From the NCBI GenBank assembly GCA_910588535.1, contig CAJUOO010000043.1, forward strand, positions 1-28,546: a DNA stretch of 28,546 bases. Reading direction: 5' to 3'. A program made the position numbers and the translations under genes. This DNA is from an uncultured Lachnospiraceae bacterium (GTDB taxonomy: Bacteria; Bacillota; Clostridia; Lachnospirales; Lachnospiraceae). Of this stretch, positions 6,563 to 14,119 are shown piece by piece (the stretch's first letter is position 1; each line of letters opens with the position of its first letter). A model generated the notes under the pieces. It searched no databases. It was not told the DNA's origin and was given only the letters and a program-made list of their open reading frames with translations.

Positions 6563-6787
6563 TGCTGTGGCATGATAGCTGTGAAACGTGAGGTTGCTGC
6601 TTGTTAGAAAGCAGGTTTTCCGTGGAGCGAATGTCAAGTTAGAAAACTGGCGACAAGTCACTGTACGAATATCTACAAAGTAGAAATAGCCGAGCTGGTG
6701 GTAGAAAATACCATGATACGCACGGAATAGTGTACAGTCACCGCTTGTCGTACTGATGTAAAGTGCGAAAAGGAGGCGGCTTTTTTT
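6563..6787 (+). promoter_or_regulatory. Structured leader RNA of the S10 operon
   Basis: The leader folds into several hairpins. CTGCTT (6597-6602) pairs with AAGCAG (6609-6614), and AGTT with AACT (6637-6648). A long-range stem is formed by CGACAAG (6651-6657) with CTTGTCG (6744-6750) and CTGTAC (6661-6666) with GTACAG (6732-6737). Inside it are TCTAC/GTAGA (6672-6684) and TGGTA/TACCA (6699-6713). In other bacteria the S10 operon is autoregulated through its leader by L4, whose gene is third here. That role is inferred; I cannot match a named RNA family. A run of seven T directly precedes the rpsJ ATG. Confidence 0.6.
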
Positions 6788-7099
6788 ATGGCAAGTCAAG
6801 TAATGAGAATCACATTGAAGGCATACGATCACAAATTGATTGATCAGTCAGCCGGAAAAATTATCGACACTGTGAAAAAGACAGGATCACAGGTAAGCGG
6901 ACCAGTACCGTTACCTACTAAGAAGGAGGTAGTTACCATCCTTCGGGCTGTACACAAGTACAAGGATTCCAGAGAGCAGTTCGAGCAGAGGACTCATAAG
7001 AGACTTATCGATATTATCACACCAACACAGAAGACTGTGGATGCTCTGTCCAGATTAGAGATGCCAGCAGGTGTATATATCGACATTAAAATGAAGTAA
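6788..7099 (+). CDS. rpsJ: 30S ribosomal protein S10
   Basis: At 103 residues this is full length for S10, a 30S head protein that also serves as NusE in antitermination complexes. Typical segments are present: MRITLKAYDHKLID near the N-terminus, SGPVPLPTKKEV in the long loop, and KRLIDIITPTQKTVDALSRLEMPAGVYIDIK at the C-terminus (given in two parts by position: about 72-103). It is the first gene of the operon. The Shine-Dalgarno AGGAGG (6771-6776) is followed by GC and T7, then ATG. The next gene is 178 nt away, an unusually long gap for this operon. Confidence 0.98.
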   Translation: MASQVMRITLKAYDHKLIDQSAGKIIDTVKKTGSQVSGPVPLPTKKEVVTILRAVHKYKDSREQFEQRTHKRLIDIITPTQKTVDALSRLEMPAGVYIDIKMK

Positions 7100-7103
7100 A
7101 CAG

Positions 7104-7178
7104 ATTTGAATCTTTATTCAAACGGTTTATGGATGCAGTATCACAGGCAAAGCTTGCGATATGCAGGGTATAAATATG
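7104..7178 (+). repeat. Repeat shared with the map upstream region, copy A
   Basis: Bases 7118-7141 match 18358-18381 at 22 of 24 positions, and 7160-7178 match 18379-18398 with one indel and one mismatch. Copy A carries an additional block of about 18 nt, including the small hairpin GCAA/TTGC. Each copy starts with a 7-bp hairpin; here it is TTTGAAT (7105-7111) with ATTCAAA (7116-7122). The ATG at 7176 aligns with the map start codon but opens only 16 codons (to TAG at 7224-7226). Confidence 0.6.
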
Positions 7179-7229
7179 CAAGTAATCCGGAAGGGTTTAG
7201 ATATAGAGATATCTCAACTGTTCTAGGAT

Positions 7230-7250
7230 GATTACAGATATGCTGTAATC
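7230..7250 (+). promoter_or_regulatory. Hairpin upstream of rplC
   Basis: GATTACAG (7230-7237) pairs perfectly with CTGTAATC (7243-7250) around a 5-nt loop, 27 nt before the rplC start. A 10-bp palindrome GAGATATCTC lies just upstream at 7206-7215. There is no following T-run, so it is not an intrinsic terminator; a processing or regulatory role is possible. Confidence 0.45.
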
Positions 7251-7277
7251 CGCTGTAGATGAAACAGGAGGTAGAAA

Positions 7278-7913
7278 ATGAAGAAAGCGATTTTAGCTAC
7301 AAAAGTCGGAATGACTCAAATCTTCAATGAGACAGGCGCACTGATTCCCGTCACTGTACTTCAGGCTGGTCCCTGCGTAGTGACACAGGTTAAGACAGTG
7401 GCAAATGATGGTTATGATGCAGTTCAGGTAGGTTTTGTTGACAAGAGAGAGAAATTGTTGAACAAGCCACAGAAGGGACACTTTGACAAGGCAGGCGTTT
7501 CTTATAAGAGATATCTGAGAGAATTTAGATTTGATAATGCTGCTGAGTATGAGGTAAAGCAGGAGATCAAGGCTGATATCTTTAAAGAGGGCGACAAGAT
7601 TGACGCAAGTGCAATTTCCAAGGGAAAAGGATTTCAGGGTGCTATTAAGAGATATGGACAGCACAGAGGACCTATGGCTCATGGTTCCAAATTCCACCGC
7701 CATCAGGGATCGAATGGTTCTGCTACCACACCCGGCCGTGTATTCAAGGGAAAAGGGATGCCCGGACATATGGGATGCAAGAAAGTGACCGTTCAGAACC
7801 TTGAGGTTGTCAAAGTAGATGTAGAAAACAATGTAATCTTGGTAAAGGGTGCAGTGCCCGGACCTAAGAAATGTTTGGTAACGTTGAAAGAAACTGTAAA
7901 GGCGACGGTATAA
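7278..7913 (+). CDS. rplC: 50S ribosomal protein L3
   Basis: This 211-residue protein is an early 50S assembly protein whose central loop reaches the peptidyl-transferase centre. The N-terminus MKKAILATKVGMTQIF and the loop GSNGSATTPGRVFKGKGMPG (about residues 137-156) followed by GHMG are diagnostic. The Shine-Dalgarno AGGAGG (7266-7271) precedes the ATG. Unlike most neighbours, it sits behind a long structured gap that contains copy A of the repeat and a hairpin, suggesting a processing site or secondary control point between rpsJ and rplC. Confidence 0.98.
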   Translation: MKKAILATKVGMTQIFNETGALIPVTVLQAGPCVVTQVKTVANDGYDAVQVGFVDKREKLLNKPQKGHFDKAGVSYKRYLREFRFDNAAEYEVKQEIKADIFKEGDKIDASAISKGKGFQGAIKRYGQHRGPMAHGSKFHRHQGSNGSATTPGRVFKGKGMPGHMGCKKVTVQNLEVVKVDVENNVILVKGAVPGPKKCLVTLKETVKATV

Positions 7914-7943
7914 GGCTTTACAGAAGGAAGGAGGAACACACAG

Positions 7944-8564
7944 ATGTCAAAAGTATCTGTTTACAATATGGAAGGCAGTCAGGTTGGCGAGATCGAATTA
8001 AATGATGCAGTGTTCGGCGTGGAGATCAACGAGCATCTGATGCATAAAGCGGTTGTCAGCCAGCTTGCGAATAAGCGTCAGGGCACTCAGAGCGCAAAGA
8101 CTCGTTCTGAGGTCAGAGGCGGTGGAAAGAAGCCGTGGAGGCAGAAGGGAACTGGTCATGCAAGACAAGGTTCTACAAGAGCGCCACAGTGGACAGGCGG
8201 CGGTGTTGTATTTGCTCCAAAGCCAAGAGATTATTCAATTAAGTTAAATAAGAAGGAAAAGAGAGCTGCTTTAAAGAGTGCTATGGCATCCAGAGTGGCG
8301 GAGAATAAGTTTATCGTTGTGGATGAGCTGAAGTTTGATGAGATTAAGACAAAGAAATTCCAGACTGTTCTTGAGAATCTCAAGGTAAATAAGGCGCTGG
8401 TTGTGATGGGAGAGAAGAATGATAATGTGATTCTGTCTGCAAGAAACATTCCCGGCGTGCATACAGCACTGGTAAATACAATTAATGTATATGACATTCT
8501 TAAGTACAATACTATGATTGTTACGAAGGAAGCTGTCTTGGCAATCGAGGAGGTGTACGCATAA
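7944..8564 (+). CDS. rplD: 50S ribosomal protein L4
   Basis: This 206-residue protein has its globular domain around the tunnel-lining loop at about residues 53-86 (GGGKKPWRQKGTGHARQGST, then RAPQWTGGG). That loop constricts the peptide exit tunnel. In other bacteria L4 also represses its own operon by binding the S10 leader, and the structured leader at 6563-6787 makes the same plausible here. The ATG follows AAGGAGG (7927-7933). The stop overlaps the rplW start by one base (TAATG), which implies coupled translation. Confidence 0.98.
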   Translation: MSKVSVYNMEGSQVGEIELNDAVFGVEINEHLMHKAVVSQLANKRQGTQSAKTRSEVRGGGKKPWRQKGTGHARQGSTRAPQWTGGGVVFAPKPRDYSIKLNKKEKRAALKSAMASRVAENKFIVVDELKFDEIKTKKFQTVLENLKVNKALVVMGEKNDNVILSARNIPGVHTALVNTINVYDILKYNTMIVTKEAVLAIEEVYA

Positions 8565-8863
8565 TGGCAGATTTAAAATATTATGATATTATTCTCAAGC
8601 CAGTAATCACAGAGAAGAGCATGAATATGATGGGCAATAAGGAATATACCTTTTTGGTACATCCCGATGCAACCAAGATTCAGATAAAGGATGCTGTGGA
8701 GAAGATGTTCTCAGGGACAAAGGTGGAGAGAGTCAACACCATGAATCAGGATGGCAAGAAGCGCAGAAGAGGTGCTATTGTCGGAAAGACAGCAAAGACA
8801 AAGAAAGCGATTGTCAAGCTGACAGAGGAGAGCAAGGATATCGAGGTATTCGCAGGCCTGTAA
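8564..8863 (+). CDS. rplW: 50S ribosomal protein L23
   Basis: At 99 residues this is normal length for L23, which lines the tunnel exit and forms the docking site for trigger factor and signal recognition particle. Family signatures include ILKPVITEKSM at the N-terminus, YTFLVHPDATKIQIKDAVE in the middle and VNTMNQDGKKRRRG in the extended loop. The start overlaps the rplD stop by one base. A 105-nt gap with a 7-bp hairpin (8881-8905) separates it from rplB. Confidence 0.98.
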   Translation: MADLKYYDIILKPVITEKSMNMMGNKEYTFLVHPDATKIQIKDAVEKMFSGTKVERVNTMNQDGKKRRRGAIVGKTAKTKKAIVKLTEESKDIEVFAGL

Positions 8864-8880
8864 GAATGAAGAGCGACAGG

Positions 8881-8905
8881 GAGTGCTGGAACACTATCAG
8901 CACTC
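8881..8905 (+). promoter_or_regulatory. Hairpin between rplW and rplB
   Basis: GAGTGCT (8881-8887) pairs with AGCACTC (8899-8905) around an 11-nt loop. No T-run follows. The gap is unusually long for this operon; an RNA processing or stabilising role is possible. Confidence 0.4.
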
Positions 8906-8968
8906 ATAGATAGTAAAGATAACAGGAAACGCTAGGATGCGTTTGAAAAGTTGAAAGGAGTGACAATC

Positions 8969-9814
8969 GTGGGAATTAAAACCTACAACCCATATACACC
9001 TTCCAGAAGGAATATGACTGGACTGGATAAGAAGGAGATCACCAAGGATACTCCAGAGAAGTCCCTGCTCGTTTCCCTGCAGAAGAATTCCGGCCGCAAC
9101 AATCAGGGTAAGATCACGGTGAGACATCGTGGAGGCGGTTCTAAGAGAAAATATAGAATTATTGATTTTAAGAGAAATAAGAAGGATGGCATACCTGCTA
9201 CGGTCATTGGCATTGAGTACGATCCGAACAGAACAGCAAACATTGCTCTTATCTGCTACGCAGATGGCGAGAAGGCATATATTCTTGCACCGAGCGGGCT
9301 GACAGACGGTATGAAGGTTATGAGCGGTCCTCAGGCAGAGATCCGCATCGGTAATTGCCTGCCATTGTCTGCGATTCCAGTAGGTACTGAGGTGCATAAT
9401 GTCGAGCTTCTTCCGGGCAAAGGTGGACAGATGGTCCGCGCAGCGGGCAATTCTGCACAGCTTATGGCAAAAGAAGGCAAGTATGCGACACTTCGTCTTC
9501 CTTCCGGCGAGATGAGAATGGTTCCGATTGAGTGCAGAGCTACAGTTGGTCAGGTTGGAAATATCGAGCATGATCTTGTAAATATTGGTAAAGCAGGACG
9601 TAAGCGTCATATGGGCATCAGACCTACTGTCCGCGGTTCTGTTATGAACCCGAATGACCATCCACACGGCGGTGGTGAAGGTAAGACAGGTATTGGACGT
9701 TCTGGCCCTGTTACACCGTGGGGTAAACCGGCTCTTGGTTTGAAGACAAGAAAGACCAAAAAGAGCTCTAACAAGTTAATTGTAAGAAGAAGAGACGGAA
9801 AGGCTATTAAATAA
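8969..9814 (+). CDS. rplB: 50S ribosomal protein L2
   Basis: This 281-residue protein is essential for subunit joining and the peptidyl-transferase region. I choose the GTG at 8969 (MGIKTYNPYTPSRRN) because L2 proteins begin this way and AAAGGAG (8954-8960) is 8 nt upstream. The frame stays open to a TTG at 8951, which overlaps that Shine-Dalgarno and is not a credible start. The C-terminal NPNDHPHGGGEGKTGIGR and GKPALGLKTRK segments contain the conserved functional histidine region. Confidence 0.97.
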   Translation: MGIKTYNPYTPSRRNMTGLDKKEITKDTPEKSLLVSLQKNSGRNNQGKITVRHRGGGSKRKYRIIDFKRNKKDGIPATVIGIEYDPNRTANIALICYADGEKAYILAPSGLTDGMKVMSGPQAEIRIGNCLPLSAIPVGTEVHNVELLPGKGGQMVRAAGNSAQLMAKEGKYATLRLPSGEMRMVPIECRATVGQVGNIEHDLVNIGKAGRKRHMGIRPTVRGSVMNPNDHPHGGGEGKTGIGRSGPVTPWGKPALGLKTRKTKKSSNKLIVRRRDGKAIK

Positions 9815-9828
9815 AGGAGGATATACCC

Positions 9829-10110
9829 ATGGCTCGTTCATTAAAAAAAGGACCATTTGCAGATGAACATTTATTGAAGAAAATAAATGCAATGAATGAA
9901 GCAGGACAGAAGCAGGTTATTAAGACTTGGTCCCGCCGTTCTACCATTTTCCCGACCTTTGTCGGCCATACCATCGCTGTTCATGACGGCAGGAAGCATG
10001 TGCCGGTATATGTGACAGAGGATATGGTTGGGCATAAGCTCGGCGAATTTGTTGCTACAAGAACCTATAGAGGACATGGAAAAGACGAAAAGAAGAGCAA
10101 GTCTCGTTAA
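9829..10110 (+). CDS. rpsS: 30S ribosomal protein S19
   Basis: At 93 residues this is standard S19, a 30S head protein that contacts S13 and the A-site finger. It has the N-terminal MARSLKKGPFADEHLLKKI and the core WSRRSTIFPTFVGHTIAVHD followed by the HKLGEFVATRTYRGH motif. The ATG is 14 nt after rplB with AAAGGAGG in between. The C-terminus is Lys/Ser-rich. Confidence 0.98.
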   Translation: MARSLKKGPFADEHLLKKINAMNEAGQKQVIKTWSRRSTIFPTFVGHTIAVHDGRKHVPVYVTEDMVGHKLGEFVATRTYRGHGKDEKKSKSR

Positions 10111-10138
10111 TAAGGACAGTTGAAAGGAGGTTTTATCC

Positions 10139-10525
10139 ATGGCAAAAGGACATAGATCCCAAATAAAGAGAGAGAGAAATGCGAATAAGGACACAAGACC
10201 ATCAGCAAAGCTGTCCTTTGCAAGAGTTTCCGTTCAGAAAGCATGCTTTGTGTTGGATGCGATCAGAGGCAAGGATGTGCAGACTGCTCTTGCTATCGTT
10301 TCTTATAATACAAGATATGCTTCTGAGTTGATTAAGAAGTTATTGGAATCCGCCATTGCAAATGCTGAGAACAACAATGGTATGGACCCTTCCAAATTAT
10401 ATGTGGCAGAATGTTATGCGAACAAGGGACCGATTATGAAGAGAATCAAGCCTAGGGCGCAGGGCAGGGCTTACAGAATAGAGAAGAGAATGAGCCATAT
10501 TACAATTGTGCTTGATGAAAGATAA
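10139..10525 (+). CDS. rplV: 50S ribosomal protein L22
   Basis: This 128-residue protein has a long beta-hairpin (around 88-112, PIMKRIKPRAQGRAYRIEKR) that lines the exit tunnel opposite L4. The helical core FARVSVQKACFVLDAIRGKD and the ending SHITIVLDER are typical. Macrolide-related changes in other species map to the hairpin; nothing unusual is visible here. AAAGGAGG (10123-10130) precedes the ATG. Confidence 0.98.
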   Translation: MAKGHRSQIKRERNANKDTRPSAKLSFARVSVQKACFVLDAIRGKDVQTALAIVSYNTRYASELIKKLLESAIANAENNNGMDPSKLYVAECYANKGPIMKRIKPRAQGRAYRIEKRMSHITIVLDER

Positions 10526-10564
10526 CAGCGTCCCACAAGGTGGACTGCAGGAAAGGAGAATAAA

Positions 10565-11221
10565 ATGGGACAGAAGGTTAATCCTCATGGCTTGAGAGTC
10601 GGCATTATTAAGGATTGGGATTCAAAATGGTATGCAGAAGCTGATTTTGCAGACAATTTAGTGGAAGATTACAATATCAGGACATACCTTAAGAAGAAAT
10701 TGTATAATGCAGGTATTTCCAGAATTGAGATAGAGCGTGCATCTGACAGATTAAAGATTATTATTCACACAGCAAAGCCGGGACTTGTGATCGGAAAAGG
10801 CGGAGCTGAGATTGAGAAGCTTAAGACTGAGGTGCAGAAGTTTACCGATAAGAAGCTGGTTGTAGATATCAAGGAGATCAAGAGACCAGACAGAGATGCA
10901 CAGCTTGTTGCGGAGAGCATTGCGCAGCAGTTGGAGAATCGTATTTCTTTCCGCCGTGCCATGAAGTCTACAATGGCAAGGACGATGAAGGCTGGCGCTA
11001 AGGGAGTTAAGACATCTGTATCTGGACGTTTGGGCGGTGCAGATATGGCAAGAACAGAGTTCTACAGTGAAGGTACTATTCCGTTACAGACACTTCGTGC
11101 TGATATTGATTATGGATTTGCAGAGGCTGACACGACCTATGGTAAGGTGGGTGTGAAGGCTTGGATTTATAAGGGTGAAGTACTTCCGGTAAAACAGGCA
11201 AAGGAAGGGAGCGATAAATAA
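10565..11221 (+). CDS. rpsC: 30S ribosomal protein S3
   Basis: This 218-residue protein contributes to the mRNA entry channel and helicase activity of the 30S subunit. Its N-terminus MGQKVNPHGLRVGII is diagnostic. The KH domain carries the GxxG loop in KPGLVIGKGGAEIEKL (around residues 73-88). The C-terminal domain includes SGRLGGADMARTEFYSEGTI. The start has AAAGGAG (10552-10558) at good distance. The stop shares one base with the rplP start, indicating coupling. Confidence 0.98.
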   Translation: MGQKVNPHGLRVGIIKDWDSKWYAEADFADNLVEDYNIRTYLKKKLYNAGISRIEIERASDRLKIIIHTAKPGLVIGKGGAEIEKLKTEVQKFTDKKLVVDIKEIKRPDRDAQLVAESIAQQLENRISFRRAMKSTMARTMKAGAKGVKTSVSGRLGGADMARTEFYSEGTIPLQTLRADIDYGFAEADTTYGKVGVKAWIYKGEVLPVKQAKEGSDK

Positions 11222-11658
11222 TGTTAATGCCGAAGAGAGTGAAACATCGTAAGCAGTTTCGTGGTTCCATGGCTGGAAAGGCTATGAGAGGTAATACAAT
11301 TACGAGTGGTGAATATGGACTTATTGCTACTGAGCCATGCTGGATTAAGTCTAACCAGATTGAGGCTGCCCGTATCGCTATGACCCGTTACATTAAGCGT
11401 GGCGGTAAGGTCTGGATTAAGATATTCCCTGATAAGCCAGTTACGGCGAAGCCTGCTGAGACCCGTATGGGTTCTGGAAAGGGCGCTTTAGAATATTGGG
11501 TTGCAGTTGTTAAACCAGGACGTGTAATGTTTGAAATCTCCGGCGTACCGGAAGAGGTTGCAAAGGAAGCGTTGCGTCTTGCCATGCACAAATTACCATG
11601 TAAGTGTAAAGTAATTTCCCGTGCGGATGTAGAAGGCGGTGATAACAGTGAAAATTAA
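11221..11658 (+). CDS. rplP: 50S ribosomal protein L16
   Basis: This 145-residue protein binds near the A-site tRNA on the 50S subunit. The start MLMPKRVKHRKQFRGSM is the standard bacterial form and overlaps the rpsC stop by one base. Conserved WIKIFPDKPVT and GSGKGALEYWVAVVKPGRVM segments are present. The 3' end overlaps the chosen rpmC start by 11 bases. Confidence 0.98.
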   Translation: MLMPKRVKHRKQFRGSMAGKAMRGNTITSGEYGLIATEPCWIKSNQIEAARIAMTRYIKRGGKVWIKIFPDKPVTAKPAETRMGSGKGALEYWVAVVKPGRVMFEISGVPEEVAKEALRLAMHKLPCKCKVISRADVEGGDNSEN

Positions 11659-11857
11659 TAAGTATGTAGAAGATTTAAGGGCGAAGTCCGCTGCAGAATT
11701 AAATGATGAATTAGTAGCTGCTAAGAAGGAGCTTTTCAATTTGAGATTCCAGAACGCAACAAATCAGTTGGATAATACAAGCAGGATTAAAGACGTTCGT
11801 AAAAATATAGCCAGAATTCAGACAATTATTGCTGAGAAGGCAAGAGTTGCTGAATAA
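11648..11857 (+). CDS. rpmC: 50S ribosomal protein L29
   Basis: A 69-residue, all-helical coiled-coil protein near the tunnel exit. The chosen start is the GTG at 11648 (MKINKYVEDLRAKSAAEL), which matches the usual L29 beginning. A further in-frame GTG at 11639 would add three residues and has no better Shine-Dalgarno (AAGGCGG at 11633-11639 serves the downstream GTG). The KELFNLRFQNATNQLDNTS stretch is the family signature. Translation is coupled to rplP by an 11-base overlap. Confidence 0.95.
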   Translation: MKINKYVEDLRAKSAAELNDELVAAKKELFNLRFQNATNQLDNTSRIKDVRKNIARIQTIIAEKARVAE

Positions 11858-11885
11858 TCACTCTTTTAGGAAGGAGGAATTTGTT

Positions 11886-12140
11886 GTGGAGAGAAATCTT
11901 AGAAAGACCCGTGTGGGAAAAGTAGTAAGTAATAAAATGCAGAAAACAATTGTGGTTGCTATCGAAGATCATGTGAAGCATCCTTTATATGGAAAGATCG
12001 TTAAGAGAACTTATAAATTGAAGGCTCATGACGAAAACAATGAGTGCAACATTGGAGATACAGTGAAAGTAATGGAGACAAGACCTTTGTCCAAGGATAA
12101 GAGATGGAGACTTGTGGAAGTTATGGAGAAGGCAAGGTAG
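11886..12140 (+). CDS. rpsQ: 30S ribosomal protein S17
   Basis: An 84-residue OB-fold protein important for early 30S assembly. The GTG at 11886 (MERNLRKTRVGKVVSNKM) is chosen over the upstream open frame, which overlaps rpmC, because AAGGAGG (11871-11877) sits at the right distance. Typical motifs are KTIVVAIEDHVKHPLYGKIV and ETRPLSKDKRWRLVEV. It is followed by a 62-nt gap with no clear signal before rplN. Confidence 0.96.
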   Translation: MERNLRKTRVGKVVSNKMQKTIVVAIEDHVKHPLYGKIVKRTYKLKAHDENNECNIGDTVKVMETRPLSKDKRWRLVEVMEKAR

Positions 12141-12202
12141 AAATTATCTGTACTATGTCATTGGCGCTGGCTGATGACGGGAAATAAAGGAGGTATATTA
12201 GC

Positions 12203-12571
12203 ATGATTCAACAGGAAACCAGACTAAAGGTTGCTGATAATACAGGTGCTAAGGAATTGCTTTGTATCCGCGTTATGGGCGGTTCTACGAGAAGATACGC
12301 TGCCATTGGCGATATTATCGTTGCTACCGTTAAAGATGCAACACCAGGTGGTGTTGTAAAGAAGGGCGATGTAGTGAAGGCAGTGGTTGTCCGCACGGTA
12401 AATAAGACACGCCGTAAGGATGGCTCTTACATCAGATTTGATGAGAACGCTGCCGTTATTATAAAGGAAGATAAGAATCCGAGAGGAACTCGTATCTTTG
12501 GGCCGGTAGCAAGAGAGCTGAGAGAGAAGCAATTTATGAAAATTGTCTCATTAGCACCAGAAGTATTATAG
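12203..12571 (+). CDS. rplN: 50S ribosomal protein L14
   Basis: At 122 residues this is the canonical length for L14, a highly conserved protein at the subunit interface. It begins MIQQETRLKVADNTGAKELL and contains GGSTRRYAAIGDIIVATVKD and ends with FMKIVSLAPEVL. AAAGGAGG (12187-12194) precedes the ATG. In the conventional division this gene begins the spc segment, but no promoter is evident here, so the transcript presumably continues from the S10 segment. Confidence 0.98.
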   Translation: MIQQETRLKVADNTGAKELLCIRVMGGSTRRYAAIGDIIVATVKDATPGGVVKKGDVVKAVVVRTVNKTRRKDGSYIRFDENAAVIIKEDKNPRGTRIFGPVARELREKQFMKIVSLAPEVL

Positions 12572-12584
12572 GGAGGTGTCAACT

Positions 12585-12890
12585 GTGTCAAAGTTAAAGA
12601 AGGGTGATCTGGTAAGGATCATCACAGGTAAAGATAAAGGCAAGGAAGGAAAGATTATTTCCATTAATACAAAGAATAACACCGCTTTGGTTGAGGGTGC
12701 GAACATGATGACAAAGCATACAAAGCCAAGTGCTGCAAACCAGAACGGCGGTATTATTCATCAGGAGAGTCCCGTCGATCTCTCCAATCTTATGTATGTC
12801 CATAAGGGCAAGCCTACAAGAATCGGCCACACCGTGCAGGGCGACAAGAAGGTGCGTGTAGCTAGGTCAACAGGCGAAGTAATCGATTAA
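12585..12890 (+). CDS. rplX: 50S ribosomal protein L24
   Basis: A 101-residue KOW-domain protein that initiates 50S assembly. The GTG at 12585 (MSKLKKGDLVRIITGKDKG) is 8 nt after GGGAGG (12571-12576). The in-frame GTG at 12576 overlaps that Shine-Dalgarno and is rejected. The KOW motif GDLVRIITGKDKGKEGKI lies at residues 7-24. The C-terminal RIGHTVQGDKKVRVARSTGE is typical of the family. Confidence 0.96.
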   Translation: MSKLKKGDLVRIITGKDKGKEGKIISINTKNNTALVEGANMMTKHTKPSAANQNGGIIHQESPVDLSNLMYVHKGKPTRIGHTVQGDKKVRVARSTGEVID

Positions 12891-12914
12891 TTCTGAGAGA
12901 GGAGGCCTAAAAAG

Positions 12915-13454
12915 TTGAGTAGATATAAAGAGATGTATAAAAACGAGATCGTTGCTGCTATGACGAAGAAGTTTGGATATAAAAATATTATGGAAGTTCC
13001 AAAGCTTGAGAAGATTGTGATCAATATGGGCGTCGGTGAAGCGAAGGAAAATGCGAAGATTTTGGATTCTGCTGTCAAGGATTTGGAAACCATCGCAGGA
13101 CAGAAGGCTGTACTTACCAAAGCAAAGAATTCGGTGGCGAACTTTAAGATCAGAGCCGGGATGCCTATCGGCTGTAAGGTGACTCTGAGGGGCGAGAAAA
13201 TGTACGAGTTTTTGGATCGGCTTGTCAATTTGGCACTGCCTCGTGTCCGTGACTTCAGAGGTGTCAGCGCCAATTCCTTTGACGGAAGAGGAAACTACGC
13301 TCTTGGAATTAAGGAACAGTTAATTTTCCCTGAAATCGAGTATGATAAGGTCGATAAGGTGAGAGGTATGGACATTATTTTTGTTACTACCGCAAAGACA
13401 GATGAAGAAGCCCGTGAACTTTTGACATTATTCAATATGCCATTTCAAAAATAG
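12915..13454 (+). CDS. rplE: 50S ribosomal protein L5
   Basis: This 179-residue protein binds 5S rRNA in the central protuberance. It starts with TTG at 12915 (MSRYKEMYKNEIVAAM), 9 nt after GGAGG (12901-12905); no ATG or GTG is available near the conserved N-terminus. Family motifs include NIMEVPKLEKIVINMGVGEA, the segment GCKVTLRGEKMYEFLDRL and DIIFVTTAKTDEEARELL. TTG starts are usually weaker, so the Shine-Dalgarno strength may compensate. Confidence 0.96.
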   Translation: MSRYKEMYKNEIVAAMTKKFGYKNIMEVPKLEKIVINMGVGEAKENAKILDSAVKDLETIAGQKAVLTKAKNSVANFKIRAGMPIGCKVTLRGEKMYEFLDRLVNLALPRVRDFRGVSANSFDGRGNYALGIKEQLIFPEIEYDKVDKVRGMDIIFVTTAKTDEEARELLTLFNMPFQK

Positions 13455-13471
13455 GTTAGGAGGAAAATTCC

Positions 13472-13657
13472 ATGGCTAAAACTTCAATGAAGGTAAAGCA
13501 GCAGCGTAAACCAAAGTTCTCTACCAGAGAATATACCCGTTGCAGAATCTGTGGACGTCCACATGCTTACTTAAGAAAATACGGAATCTGCAGAATTTGC
13601 TTCCGTGAATTAGCATATAAAGGACAGATACCGGGCGTTAAAAAGGCAAGCTGGTAG
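13472..13657 (+). CDS. rpsN: 30S ribosomal protein S14, zinc-binding (type Z)
   Basis: This is the short 61-residue zinc form of S14, with two CxxC knuckles: C24-R-I-C27 and C40-R-I-C43. The zinc-free form is about 100 residues and lacks these cysteines. It sits in the 30S head near the decoding region. The start MAKTSMKVKQQRKPKFSTR follows TAGGAGG (13455-13461). Zinc dependence means the cell may carry a zinc-independent paralogue elsewhere; none is in this window. Confidence 0.98.
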   Translation: MAKTSMKVKQQRKPKFSTREYTRCRICGRPHAYLRKYGICRICFRELAYKGQIPGVKKASW

Positions 13658-13697
13658 GCTGTGAGGATGAGATTGCAAAGAAGGAGGCAACAAAAAA

Positions 13698-14099
13698 ATG
13701 ACAATGAATGATCCAATTGCAGATATGCTTACAAGAATCCGTAATGCGAACACTGCAAAACATGATACAGTAGATATTCCTGCATCCAAGATGAAATTGG
13801 CGATTGCTGAGATCCTTTTCAATGAAGGCTACATTAAAAAGTATGAAGTAGTGGAAGACGGAAACTTTAAGACCATCCGTGTTTCCTTAAAATATGGTCA
13901 GGACAAGAATGAGAAGATTATCACAGGACTGAAGAGAATCTCCAAGCCGGGACTTCGCGTTTACGCGGGCAAGGATGAGCTTCCTAAGGTATTAGGCGGT
14001 CTTGGTATTGCGATTATTTCCACAAATCAGGGTGTGATTACAGATAAAGAAGCTCGTAGACGGAATGTTGGCGGAGAAGTGCTTGCATTCATCTGGTAA
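13698..14099 (+). CDS. rpsH: 30S ribosomal protein S8
   Basis: This 133-residue protein organises the central domain of 16S rRNA; in E. coli it also represses the spc operon at rplE. It starts MTMNDPIADMLTRIRNAN and ends with the conserved region GVITDKEARRRNVGGEVLAFIW (around 112-133). AAGGAGG (13680-13686) precedes the ATG. No obvious S8-binding mimic was identified near rplE, although this was judged only by eye. Confidence 0.97.
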   Translation: MTMNDPIADMLTRIRNANTAKHDTVDIPASKMKLAIAEILFNEGYIKKYEVVEDGNFKTIRVSLKYGQDKNEKIITGLKRISKPGLRVYAGKDELPKVLGGLGIAIISTNQGVITDKEARRRNVGGEVLAFIW

Positions 14100-14119
14100 A
14101 ATATTTAGGAGGTAGCGGC

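Noticed and set aside
8941..8952. Twelve-base match GTTTGAAAAGTT to 18342-18353 in the map upstream repeat
   Set aside because: The similarity does not extend to either side, so it is probably chance in purine-rich sequence before a ribosome binding site.
8897..9667. Long minus-strand frame (256 codons) opposite rplB
   Set aside because: Shadow of rplB; no Shine-Dalgarno and no recognisable domain.
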